Of a stretch of DNA of 64,000 bases, positions 40,428 to 48,848 are shown one piece after another. Under the pieces are notes generated by a model. It did not search any database. It had not been told where the DNA came from and saw only the letters and a program-made list of their open reading frames with translations. This DNA comes from HGM11367 sp964600435 (lineage in GTDB: Bacteria; Bacillota; Clostridia; Christensenellales; UBA1242), in NCBI GenBank assembly GCA_964600435.1, contig CAZRJB010000003.1:40568-104567 (forward strand). The letters run 5' to 3'. The translations under genes were made by a program, and so were the position numbers. Within the stretch, counting starts at the first letter, position 1; the number at the start of each line of letters is the position of its first letter.

Positions 40428-41721
40428 GGTTCTCTCCTTTTGTAAATTTTACTTTTTTAAAATTTTTATTGTTTATTGTTACATACCATGTTACAAAATC
40501 TTTAAATATTACAACCACGTTGAACAATGCAACAAATGAGGCAACTGCCAAACCTATTGCGAATGTTGAAACATATGGTATGTTCCAGAAAGTTAATGAA
40601 ACTGCACCCAAGAAAACCATTGTGCAAATATCTAAGTTTATAAGCCATGACTTTTTAAAGCCTGTTCTTGCAGCAAGTTGAAGTTTGTGAAGATATGAAA
40701 ACTCAGACTTTATTTTGTTTAGATAAACAACATGAGTAATAACCAAAATACCCATTCCGATTAAAGAACCAAAAATTGTTGCAATTGAACCTGTTGTGAA
40801 TGGAAGCGCTTGCAAAAGCAAAATGTTAAACACTCCACCAAGCAAAACTGATAAATCTGCAACAAGACCCAATTCCCCAAAGAATACTGGAAATAAAACT
40901 AATGCGCTTAACAACAATAGAGCAGTTGCAAGCATGCAAAGCATTAAAACATTTGAGCCAAGAGTTGCGGTTGAAGTGTTGTTTGAAACTGTTTTAAGTT
41001 GAACACCAGTTGAAGACATTAAAATTTGAAGAGCATATTCTTGTGCTGTTTCTGCTGAATAGTTATTGCCTTTTGAATAAAAAGATAAAAAGTCGTTTGT
41101 GGTTGCTTCTACTTCTAGTTCAGTTGATTTTTTGCCATCAATATAAAAATACACTTTTGATGAATCTGTTGCACTAACTTGTTTTGTAAGTTCAGCATAT
41201 TTTTTTGCGCCTTGTTTTGTAAACTGAATTGTTACACTGTTGTATTCATCTAAACCTTGAAAAATTGTTGAAGAATAGGCATTTTTAACGTCTGTGCCAA
41301 CAATATCGTATGAATTTAGTTCTGACTCAGTTATTTCTTCTTGGCTTTTGCTTGAAATAAAGAAAGATTTTGAATCACCAATTATAGACAAAATTGAAGA
41401 AGCGTTTGATTTTGATTCTACTTCTGCTTTAATAAATTCACCTTGCCTATAAACTTTTGAACCAACAAAACCTTGTGCATTTAAAATGTCTCTTATTGTA
41501 ACAACTGCACTTTCAATGTTTTCGTCTTCTGTGTTGTTTGAAGTGATTTTGTAAACTGCATTGTTACCATATGTGATTTCACTTGTTGCACTGATTGAAT
41601 TAAACATGCCGTTGTAAAAATTTGATGATGGCAAATTAAACTGTGCAAAGCAAAGAAAAATTGCACCAACAAGCAAAATGGTTGTTAAAATAAAATTAAA
41701 TTTTGCTCTCTTTTTGTTCAT
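40411..41721 (-). CDS. secD: Protein translocase subunit SecD, divergent
   Basis: 436 aa. N-terminal helix, P1 domain (VTIRDILNAQGFVGSKVYRQGE; FTKQGAKKYAELTKQ is recognisable) and five further helices. The LGLDLxGG start of SecD is not seen, and GMAVDANVLIFERIRE of TM4 reads GMGILVITHVVYLNKIK, lacking the membrane Asp. The adjacent TGFKKSWLINLDICTMV corresponds to the usual G...A..TI.D.N.TT segment. Identity as SecD rests on layout and secF pairing. Confidence 0.85.
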   Translation of the reverse strand: MNKKRAKFNFILTTILLVGAIFLCFAQFNLPSSNFYNGMFNSISATSEITYGNNAVYKITSNNTEDENIESAVVTIRDILNAQGFVGSKVYRQGEFIKAEVESKSNASSILSIIGDSKSFFISSKSQEEITESELNSYDIVGTDVKNAYSSTIFQGLDEYNSVTIQFTKQGAKKYAELTKQVSATDSSKVYFYIDGKKSTELEVEATTNDFLSFYSKGNNYSAETAQEYALQILMSSTGVQLKTVSNNTSTATLGSNVLMLCMLATALLLLSALVLFPVFFGELGLVADLSVLLGGVFNILLLQALPFTTGSIATIFGSLIGMGILVITHVVYLNKIKSEFSYLHKLQLAARTGFKKSWLINLDICTMVFLGAVSLTFWNIPYVSTFAIGLAVASFVALFNVVVIFKDFVTWYVTINNKNFKKVKFTKGENHENKI

Positions 41722-41757
41722 TTATTCTCCTAATGTTTATAAAATGTAATTTTTATG

Positions 41758-41790
41758 GTTCTAAAGCAACTCCTGTTGGCTTTATAACCA
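41758..41790 (-). other. Imperfect hairpin in the secD leader
   Basis: Minus strand GGTT-TAAAGC-AAC, loop AGGA, GTT-GCTTTA-AACC with one mismatch and one bulge. It lies about 25 nt after the predicted transcription start and has no T run, so it is probably not a simple terminator. Confidence 0.45.
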
Positions 41791-41810
41791 CTTTATAACA
41801 ATACTTACTT

Positions 41811-41839
41811 AGTATAGTTAATTTACATTTTTAAGTCAA
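41811..41839 (-). promoter_or_regulatory. Promoter for secD-secF
   Basis: Minus strand TTGACT (41834-41839), 17 bp, TATACT (41811-41816). Leader about 85 nt, containing the hairpin. Confidence 0.65.
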
Positions 41840-41936
41840 TTATTTTTTTAATTTATTACAAACTTAATTAAAAATATATATTGACAATTAAATTTGAGAA
41901 TAAACAAAGATTAAGAAATTTTTGTTTTTTGCCTAT

Positions 41937-42347
41937 TTATCTTTTCTTTTTGAAATTAACAGCAACAACTCCCGCAATTGCCCCTGCAATTCCACCAAAA
42001 ATGAAGTCGTTTATTAAAGACCTTTCAAAATTAAACCCACCATTTAGAATTGAGAAAACAACAAATGCCAACAACGTGTATGCAAGACCAATAAACAAAC
42101 CTGTTATTAGCCCCATTTCTGTTGATTTTTTAAGACCATAAAATGTTCCAATTAAAATGCTAACAATCTTTATTACTTGGTTTATTGGTTTTATTGCTTC
42201 TGTTTTTATGTCGCAAAATCTGAGCAAAAATGCAAAAACACAAATTAGAATTAAAGAAATGGAAAGTGCCATTAAAGACCCTTTTAGCAAACTTATAAAA
42301 AAATTGTTTCTTGTTTCTTTTCCATTAATTGTTTTTTCTGCGTTCAT
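41937..42347 (-). CDS. TIGR04086 family membrane protein (YrzE-like)
   Basis: 136 aa from the ATG at 42347, with AAAGGGGG upstream; the longer reading to 42455 runs through the upstream micro-gene. Four membrane helices: LLKGSLMALSISLILICVFAFLLRF, QVIKIVSILIGTFYGLKK, a Gly-rich one and a C-terminal one ending in VNFKKKR. The family is found near secDF, tgt and the SCIFF peptide genes in clostridia, with unknown function. SCIFF peptide and maturase genes are absent here. Confidence 0.85.
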   Translation of the reverse strand: MNAEKTINGKETRNNFFISLLKGSLMALSISLILICVFAFLLRFCDIKTEAIKPINQVIKIVSILIGTFYGLKKSTEMGLITGLFIGLAYTLLAFVVFSILNGGFNFERSLINDFIFGGIAGAIAGVVAVNFKKKR

Positions 42348-42415
42348 TAAAAAAACCCCCTTTATGTTGTAAACATATGAGAGTTTCTTGTTTTTTATAA
42401 CCATAAAAAGTTTTG

Positions 42416-42502
42416 CTACCGAAGCAAAACCCCAAACAGAAATACTAATAAACACAAAACCAAAATTGGTAATGCAATTTGTTCAAATGATGCTAAAATC
42501 AT
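42416..42502 (-). CDS. 28-aa membrane micropeptide in the yajC position
   Basis: MILASFEQIALPILVLCLLV is followed by a second hydrophobic half ending in LLR and TAG. One membrane helix and nothing else. AAGGA lies 5 nt upstream of the ATG, and the surrounding gap is otherwise too long for the operon. In many clostridia yajC, a one-helix Sec accessory protein, stands between tgt and TIGR04086. This may be an extreme reduction of it or an unrelated peptide. Confidence 0.45.
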   Translation of the reverse strand: MILASFEQIALPILVLCLLVFLFGVLLR

Positions 42503-42546
42503 GAGTTTCCTTTTTATGTTTGAATAATAAATAATTTTTAATTTGT

Positions 42547-43659
42547 TTAAATTTTATAATCTTTTAAATATTCATCTCTAAAATCTAAAAGCCTATCTTG
42601 CATTATTGCTTCTTTAACTTTGTTTGTTAAGTTTATTAGATGATATAGGTTATGAATTGAAAGGAGTTCTGCTCCTAACATTTCTGATGATTTTATTAAA
42701 TGATGTATATATGCACGAGTAAAGTTTTTGCATGCATAGCAATTGCAATCTTTTTCAATTGGATTAAAATCTCGAGCAAAAGATGCGTTGCGAATAACCA
42801 ATTTGCCATATCTTGTGAATGCTGTTCCATTTCTGGCAATTCTTGTTGGAAGAACACAATCCATCATGTCAATTCCACGTGCAAAGCCTTCTACCAAGCA
42901 ATCTGGACTGCCCACCCCCATTAAATATCGTGGCATGTTTTCAGGATATAACGGTTGCAAAAAGTCAAGAATTTCATACATAACCTCTTTAGGTTCGCCA
43001 ACCGACAACCCACCTACTGCAATACCGCATTTGGCATATGGAACAACTTCTTTTAAACTTCTTTCTCTTAAATCTTTAAAAAAGTTGCCTTGGATTATTG
43101 GAAAAAGCATTTGATTTTCATTTTTTTGAACTTCGTAGCAACGTTTTAACCATCTGGTTGTTCTTTCAAGTGCTTGTTCTGCATATTTATGGCTAACTCC
43201 AGGTTTGCTACACTCATCAAAAGCCATAATGATATCCGAACCCAAATCGTTTTGAATTTTCATGCACTTTTCTGGTGTCATGTAAAGTTTTTCACCGCTT
43301 ATATGTGAACTAAATTCTACCCCATCTTCGGTTATTTTGTTAAGTTTTGCCAAAGAAAAAACCTGAAAGCCACCACTATCAGTTAAAATTGGTTTATGCC
43401 AATTCATAAACTTATGCAATCCGCCTGCCTGTTTAACAATGTCATTTCCTGGCCTTAAAAACAAGTGATATGTGTTTGACAAAATTATTTGTGCACCAAT
43501 ATCTTCTAAATCTTCCGGCCTTAAACCTTTAACTGTGCCAAGTGTTCCAACAGGCATAAACACTGGTGTTTCTATGTCGCCATGTGGAGTATGAAAAACA
43601 CCAATCCTTGCCCCAGATTGTTTGCAAACATGTTTAACTTCGTAAGAAAATTTTTCCAT
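42547..43659 (-). CDS. tgt: tRNA-guanine transglycosylase
   Basis: Exchanges guanine-34 for preQ1 in tRNAs with GUN anticodons. 370 aa from the ATG at 43659 (AAAGGA upstream); an earlier ATG at 43686 has no RBS. Nucleophile region LTDSGGFQVFSL, GGLSVGEP, MGVGSPDCLVEG, second catalytic Asp in GIDMMDCVLPTR, and zinc ligands CNCYACKNF..H. Followed in the queuosine pathway by queA, which lies directly upstream in the operon. Confidence 0.97.
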   Translation of the reverse strand: MEKFSYEVKHVCKQSGARIGVFHTPHGDIETPVFMPVGTLGTVKGLRPEDLEDIGAQIILSNTYHLFLRPGNDIVKQAGGLHKFMNWHKPILTDSGGFQVFSLAKLNKITEDGVEFSSHISGEKLYMTPEKCMKIQNDLGSDIIMAFDECSKPGVSHKYAEQALERTTRWLKRCYEVQKNENQMLFPIIQGNFFKDLRERSLKEVVPYAKCGIAVGGLSVGEPKEVMYEILDFLQPLYPENMPRYLMGVGSPDCLVEGFARGIDMMDCVLPTRIARNGTAFTRYGKLVIRNASFARDFNPIEKDCNCYACKNFTRAYIHHLIKSSEMLGAELLSIHNLYHLINLTNKVKEAIMQDRLLDFRDEYLKDYKI

Positions 43660-43703
43660 ATTATTCCTTTTAAAAAGATAATGCATTTTTTTGTGTTGTT
43701 TTT

Positions 43704-44738
43704 TTACAACAATAACATTGCATCTCCAAAACTAAAAAATCTATATTTTTCCTGAACAGCAATGTCATATATTTTTTTTATTTCTTCAACCGATTCAAAT
43801 GCAGAAACCAACATCATTAGCGTGCTTTCTGGCAAATGAAAGTTTGTTATAAGCCCATCAACAATTTTAAATTTGTATGGTGGATATATAAATATTTTTG
43901 TATCTCCATTATGTGCACAAACCTTTCCAAAATCTGTTGCTGCACTTTCTAGAACTCTAACAGATGTTGTTCCGCAAGCAATAACTCTTCTACCTTCTTG
44001 TTTTGCCTTGTTAATTTTGTTGGCAACTTCTTGTGTGATTTCATAATATTCTGAATGCATTTCGTGATTTGCAATGTCGTCTTCTTTAACAGGTCTAAAT
44101 GTTCCGAGCCCAACATGCAAAACAACTTCTAAAACTTCCACACCCATGTTTTTAACTTTTTCAAGCAATTCATCTGTCCAGTGTAAGCCCGCTGTTGGTG
44201 CTGCGGACGACCCCTCGTGTTTGGAATATATTGTTTGATAATCTTCCTTGTTCTCTAGTTTTTTTGTTATATATGGTGGAAGAGGCATTGAACCAACTCT
44301 ATCTAAAATTTCTTCAAATCTGCCTTCATAAATAAATTTTATTTTGCACACACCATCGGTTAGCAATTCCAAAACCTGCATAGACAACTCATTGTTAAAC
44401 TTAACAATTGTTCCAACTTTTAGCCTTTTGAATGGTTTTGCAATTATTTCCCAATCGGTTAGGTTTAATCTTTTGTTTAACAAGACTTCAATTTTTGCCC
44501 CAGTTTGTTCTTTAATTCCATAAATTCTTGCAGGAATAACCCTAGAATTGTTTAAAACTAAAACATCACCCGGTTTTAAATATTCAACAATATCCTTAAA
44601 AATTTTATGATCAATTTGTTTCGTTTCTCTATTATATATCAAAAGCCTAGCACTATCACGTGGCTCAGCTGGACTTTGAGCAATTAATTCTTCTGGCAAA
44701 TTATAAAAATATGTGGTCTTTTTTGTAAACTCAGTCAT
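43704..44738 (-). CDS. queA: S-adenosylmethionine:tRNA ribosyltransferase-isomerase
   Basis: Adds the epoxycyclopentane precursor to preQ1-tRNA. 344 aa, full length. Begins with FYNLPEELIAQSPAEPRDSARLL, has VLNNSRVIPARIYG, SSAAPTAGLHWT and ITNFHLPESTLMMLVSAF. The start overlaps the ruvB stop by 8 nt. Confidence 0.97.
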   Translation of the reverse strand: MTEFTKKTTYFYNLPEELIAQSPAEPRDSARLLIYNRETKQIDHKIFKDIVEYLKPGDVLVLNNSRVIPARIYGIKEQTGAKIEVLLNKRLNLTDWEIIAKPFKRLKVGTIVKFNNELSMQVLELLTDGVCKIKFIYEGRFEEILDRVGSMPLPPYITKKLENKEDYQTIYSKHEGSSAAPTAGLHWTDELLEKVKNMGVEVLEVVLHVGLGTFRPVKEDDIANHEMHSEYYEITQEVANKINKAKQEGRRVIACGTTSVRVLESAATDFGKVCAHNGDTKIFIYPPYKFKIVDGLITNFHLPESTLMMLVSAFESVEEIKKIYDIAVQEKYRFFSFGDAMLLL

Positions 44739-45780
44739 CTTGCACCACCTTATAAGCAGCTAGTTGTTCTTTTTTGTCGTCACTAAGTTCAACACCAAAA
44801 TGTTCGTATGCTTTTGCCAAAGCAACTCTTCCTCGTGGGGTTCTTGCAATAAAGCCAAGTTGTAACAAATAAGGCTCATAAACATCTTCAATTGTTGTTG
44901 AGTCTTCTCCAGTTGAAGAAGCCAATGTTTCTAGCCCAACTGGTCCACCAGAAAATTTTTTTATTATTGCCAACATAACTTTTCTATCTATAACATCTAA
45001 ACCCAAGTTGTCTATTTCCATAAGTTCTAGTGATTTTTTTGCCATTTCTAGGTCAATGTTTCCTTCGCCCAAAACATCGGCATAATCTCTTAGTCTTTTT
45101 AAAAGACGGTTGGCAAGCCTTGGTGTTCCACGGCTTCGCCTTGCAATTTCAGTGCAAGCATCATCGGTAAGTTTTACGTTTAAAATTTTTGCTGAACGAT
45201 TGATGATAATTTTTAACTCGTCAACAGAATACAATTCAAGCCTGCAAATAACCCCAAAACGATCACGCAGTGGACCAGTCAACATGCCCGCTCTAGTTGT
45301 TGCACCAATTAATGTGAATGGTTGAATTTTTAAGCGCATATTTCTTGCAGATGGACCCTTTCCAACAATAAAGTCAAGAGCAAAATCTTCCATTGCTGGA
45401 TAAAGAACCTCTTCAACCGATTTGTTAAGTCTGTGAATTTCGTCAATAAACAAAACATCATTTTTGTTTAGATTTGTTAAAATTGCAGCAAGGTCTGCAG
45501 CGTGTTCAATTGTTGGACCGCTTGTTACTTTCATTTGGCTTCCCATTTCGTTTGCAATTATGTGTGAAAGAGTTGTTTTTCCCAACCCTGGCGGGCCATA
45601 TAAAAGAACATGGTCTAATGTTTCGCCACGGTTTTTTGCTGCTTTAATGTAAATTGCTAAATTGTTTTTTATTTTATCTTGGCCGACATATTCGTCCATT
45701 GCTCTTGGTCTAAGAGAGTTTTCAATTTCTAAATCGGTAGCATTTTTTGTGCTTGTTATAAACCTATCTAAGTCTTCCAT
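44731..45780 (-). CDS. ruvB: Holliday junction branch-migration ATPase RuvB
   Basis: 349 aa. AAA+ motor: LRPRAMDEYVGQ, Walker A GPPGLGKTTL, Walker B LFIDEIHRL, sensor TLIGATTRAGMLT and arginine-finger area GPLRDRFG. C-terminal winged helix with TPRGRVALAKAYEHF. One-nt overlap with ruvA, forming a ruvC-ruvA-ruvB-queA-tgt order. Confidence 0.98.
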   Translation of the reverse strand: MEDLDRFITSTKNATDLEIENSLRPRAMDEYVGQDKIKNNLAIYIKAAKNRGETLDHVLLYGPPGLGKTTLSHIIANEMGSQMKVTSGPTIEHAADLAAILTNLNKNDVLFIDEIHRLNKSVEEVLYPAMEDFALDFIVGKGPSARNMRLKIQPFTLIGATTRAGMLTGPLRDRFGVICRLELYSVDELKIIINRSAKILNVKLTDDACTEIARRSRGTPRLANRLLKRLRDYADVLGEGNIDLEMAKKSLELMEIDNLGLDVIDRKVMLAIIKKFSGGPVGLETLASSTGEDSTTIEDVYEPYLLQLGFIARTPRGRVALAKAYEHFGVELSDDKKEQLAAYKVVQDD

Positions 45781-46376
45781 TATCTACTCATCCCCCTTAA
45801 CACATTTGTGATTATTTCTTCTAAAGTCATGTCTTTTTTTGCGTTTTCTTTTACCAATTTATATGCTTCGTTTTTTGAAAGCCCTAACCCAACCAATGTG
45901 GCAATAGCATCGTTTAAAATGTTATCATCTAAAACTTCAACTTCTTCATTGTTTCCATAAGAAAGTGCTTCTAACGGATTAACCTTGTCTTTTAACTCAA
46001 GAATTAACCTTTCGGCTGTTTTTTTGCCCAAACCTTTAATTTTGCACAATCTTTTTAAATCTTCACTTGCGATTGCATTAAGCAATCCAGAAATTGAAAT
46101 TTCTGACAAAATGCCTAATGCCATTTTTGGACCAATTCCACTAACAGAAATTAGTTTTAAAAATAAATCTTTTTCTTCAAGTTTTAAAAAACCGTAAAGA
46201 GACATTTCGTCTTCTTTAACATTAAGATATGTAAAAACCTTAACTGGCTCGTTTTCACACGGTATTATATCTAAAGTTTGATTAGAAACATATATTTCAT
46301 AACCAATTCCATTGTTTTCTAATGAAATTCTGTTTGTATCTTTTTGTGTTACAACACCAATAATGTATGAATACAT
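45780..46376 (-). CDS. ruvA: Holliday junction-binding protein RuvA
   Basis: 198 aa. OB-fold N-terminus (MYSYIIGVV), helix-hairpin-helix motifs SVSGIGPKMALGIL and KIKGLGKKTAERLILEL, and the C-terminal three-helix domain III that touches RuvB (ALVGLGLSKNEAYKLV). RBS AAAGGAG before the ATG. Confidence 0.96.
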   Translation of the reverse strand: MYSYIIGVVTQKDTNRISLENNGIGYEIYVSNQTLDIIPCENEPVKVFTYLNVKEDEMSLYGFLKLEEKDLFLKLISVSGIGPKMALGILSEISISGLLNAIASEDLKRLCKIKGLGKKTAERLILELKDKVNPLEALSYGNNEEVEVLDDNILNDAIATLVGLGLSKNEAYKLVKENAKKDMTLEEIITNVLRGMSR

Positions 46377-46413
46377 AAAACATCTCCTTTAAAAATTTGT
46401 GCAAATTATTTTT

Positions 46414-46908
46414 TTATTGCAACTTGTTAAAATTTATTCGTGGATTAATTTGAGAGTGACACAATGCTGCGGCTACAGCATCGGCTGCATCATCTGGTTT
46501 TGGAATTTTATCTAACCCCAACAATGTTTTAACCATAAACTGAACTTGTTGCTTTTCTGCCCTTCCAACTCCTGTTAATGCCTGTTTTATTTGCAAAGGA
46601 GTGTATTCAAACACTTCAACTCCACACTCTTTGCAGGTTAACACAATAACACCTCTTGCTTCTGCAACTGGAATTATTGTTTTTTGATTTTTAAAATAAA
46701 ACAATTCTTCAATTGACACAACGTCGGGCTTGTATAATTCAATAATTTTTTTTAATGTTTTATGAATCACAAAAAGTCTGTTTGACAATGTTTCTTCTTT
46801 TGGAGTTGAAATAACACCATAGTCAACAATTTTTTGAGTATATGAATCGGAATCTATAATTCCATATCCAACCAAAGCATATCCTGGATCTATTCCTAAA
46901 ATTCTCAT
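46414..46908 (-). CDS. ruvC: Holliday junction resolvase RuvC
   Basis: 164 aa. Active-site acids in GIDPGYALVGYGI (Asp), SIEELFYFKN (Glu) and KPDDAADAVAAALCH (two Asp). Cuts four-way junctions bound by RuvAB. 19 nt downstream of yebC. Confidence 0.96.
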   Translation of the reverse strand: MRILGIDPGYALVGYGIIDSDSYTQKIVDYGVISTPKEETLSNRLFVIHKTLKKIIELYKPDVVSIEELFYFKNQKTIIPVAEARGVIVLTCKECGVEVFEYTPLQIKQALTGVGRAEKQQVQFMVKTLLGLDKIPKPDDAADAVAAALCHSQINPRINFNKLQ

Positions 46909-46927
46909 TATATCCCTTCAATTTTTA

Positions 46928-47665
46928 TTATTCTTCACACTCTGGAAGATTTGCATTGTGAATAACCTCTTGAACATCATCGTTATCTTCCAACATATCC
47001 AACATTTTTTGGAATGAAATAATTTGTTTTTCATCCAAATCTATATAGTTATCAGGAACAAGTGTGTTTTCGTAAGATACAACAACATAGCCGGCATTTG
47101 TAAGTTTTTCTGCAACATTTCCAACTTCACTTGGTTCGGTTTCTATTGAAATGCAATCGTCTTCTTCAACAACATCCAAAGCACCAAAATCGAGTGCTTG
47201 CATCATTATTTCATCAACATCTGAATCTATATTTTTTTCTATAATTATTATGCCTTTTCTTTTAAACATGTATGAAACACAGCCGTTTGCACCTAAATTT
47301 CCTGAGTGCTTATCAAATGCATGTCTAACATCCCCACTGGTTCTGTTGATGTTGTCGGTTAATGTTCTAACAATAACCGCAGTTCCACCAATTCCATAAC
47401 CTTCGTATGTTTTTTCTTCATAGTTAACAGAATCAGTTTCGCCTGCTGCTTTTTTAATGCTGCGTTGAATTGAATCGTTTGGCATATTGTTTGATTTTGC
47501 TTTTGCAATTAAATCTTTAAGTTTGTTGTTAACATTTGGGTCTGAACCACCTTGCTTAACACACACAGCAATTTCACGACCTATTTTTGTAAAAATTTTA
47601 CCTCTTGCGGCATCAGTTTTTCCTTTTTTTGCTTGAATATTGTGCCATTTTGAATGACCTGACAT
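46928..47665 (-). CDS. yebC: YebC/PmpR family protein
   Basis: 245 aa, standard length. Begins SGHSKWHNIQAKKGKTDAARGKIFTKI, the family signature; contains EGYGIGGTAVIVRTLTDNINRT. Formerly called a transcription regulator; recent work points to relief of ribosome stalling. Located directly upstream of ruvC as in many bacteria. GGAG before the ATG. Confidence 0.97.
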   Translation of the reverse strand: MSGHSKWHNIQAKKGKTDAARGKIFTKIGREIAVCVKQGGSDPNVNNKLKDLIAKAKSNNMPNDSIQRSIKKAAGETDSVNYEEKTYEGYGIGGTAVIVRTLTDNINRTSGDVRHAFDKHSGNLGANGCVSYMFKRKGIIIIEKNIDSDVDEIMMQALDFGALDVVEEDDCISIETEPSEVGNVAEKLTNAGYVVVSYENTLVPDNYIDLDEKQIISFQKMLDMLEDNDDVQEVIHNANLPECEE

Positions 47666-47698
47666 ATTTTTATCTCCTTATTTATTATTTTTTTATTA

Positions 47699-48427
47699 TT
47701 ATTTTTTAGCATTGTTTATTAAAAACATAACAATGCTACCGCTAACCCCTGCATTTAAACTTTCCAAATTGTTTGACATTGGAATTTTTATTGTTTTTGT
47801 GGCAATGTTTTTTATTTCTTGAGAAACACCATTTCCTTCGTTTCCAACAACAACGCCACAATTGCCCCATTGGTTAACATCAAAAACATTTTGCCCGTTC
47901 ATGTCGCAAACAACAAGTGGAATGTTCCAATTTTTAAACTGCTCTAAAAAAGTTTGTTTTGACAATTGATATATGTTAAGTTTAAAAATTGCCCCCATTG
48001 AAGAGCGAACAACTTTGCTGTTTGTTATTTTAACACTATCCAGCAAATATACATCCAAAAAGTTTGAGCCAAGAGCAGAGCGAAGAAGTGTTCCAACATT
48101 TCCTGGGTCTTGAAGTCCATCTAAAACCAAAAAATTTCCAATCGGTTTTTTAAAATTTGGCTCTTGAAAATGAACAACTCCAATTAAACCTTGAGAATTT
48201 ACTGTTGAAGAAAAGTTTTTAAAAACATTTTCTGTAACTTCTACAACTTCTCCACCATAGTCGGTTTTGCCGACATACCCTTCCTTTTTGATTATATAAA
48301 TAATGTTATGACCGGCATCAAATGCTTCTTGAATTAACTTTGGATTATCAAAAAACATTAATGACTTGTCAGCCATTAATTTTTTTAACATTTTAATTTT
48401 TTCATTTTGCATTGAAGCCAAAATCAT
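47699..48427 (-). CDS. SpoU/TrmH-family RNA 2'-O-methyltransferase
   Basis: 242 aa. An N-terminal substrate-binding domain precedes the SPOUT knot motifs: LVLDGLQDPGNVGTLLRSAL, VVVGNEGNGVS and KIPMSNNLESLNAGVSGSIVMF. Members modify 23S rRNA or tRNA; the target cannot be told here. 33 nt upstream of yebC. Confidence 0.9.
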   Translation of the reverse strand: MILASMQNEKIKMLKKLMADKSLMFFDNPKLIQEAFDAGHNIIYIIKKEGYVGKTDYGGEVVEVTENVFKNFSSTVNSQGLIGVVHFQEPNFKKPIGNFLVLDGLQDPGNVGTLLRSALGSNFLDVYLLDSVKITNSKVVRSSMGAIFKLNIYQLSKQTFLEQFKNWNIPLVVCDMNGQNVFDVNQWGNCGVVVGNEGNGVSQEIKNIATKTIKIPMSNNLESLNAGVSGSIVMFLINNAKK

Positions 48428-48499
48428 ACAACATAAAGTTTACAACAATCACACATTTTTTGCAAGCAAAAATGTAAGTGTTCAAAAAACACAAAAAAA

Positions 48500-48835
48500 T
48501 TAGAAACTTTTTAGTTTTTCGCCACCTAAAACATGAATATGTAAATGTGGAACTTCTTGTCCACCATTATTGTCTTGATTGATTATCACCCTAAAACCGC
48601 CGTCTAAACCTAACTGACTTTGCAATTCGGTAAGTTTTGCGAACATCTTTGACATAACAATTCTATCCGACTCGGTTTGTTCTGACAACAATTTGTAATG
48701 ATGTTTTGGAATCATCAAAAAGTGTTTTGCTGCTTTTGGTGAAACATCTGCAATAATAAAAAAGTCCTCATCTTCATAAAACTTTTTAGAATTTATTTCT
48801 CCTTTACCTATTTTACAAAAAACACAATCGTTCAT
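48500..48835 (-). CDS. HIT family nucleotide hydrolase (HinT-like)
   Basis: 111 aa. CVFCKIGKGEI at the start (zinc-type Cys pair) and the catalytic triad motif HLHIHVLGG near the C-terminus. Members hydrolyse AMP-lysine and other nucleoside phosphoramidates. 13 nt after mtaB, in the usual rsmE-mtaB-hinT cluster. Confidence 0.94.
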   Translation of the reverse strand: MNDCVFCKIGKGEINSKKFYEDEDFFIIADVSPKAAKHFLMIPKHHYKLLSEQTESDRIVMSKMFAKLTELQSQLGLDGGFRVIINQDNNGGQEVPHLHIHVLGGEKLKSF

Positions 48836-48848
48836 ATTTGTTTCTCCT

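Noticed and set aside
41722..41936. SCIFF peptide gene (scfA) in the secD-TIGR04086 gap
   Set aside because: Read in all minus frames; no Cys-rich peptide found, only the secD leader and promoter.
42348..42502. Frameshifted yajC
   Set aside because: The frames downstream of the 28-aa ORF do not contain the basic RPQQK.. segment or the beta domain of YajC.
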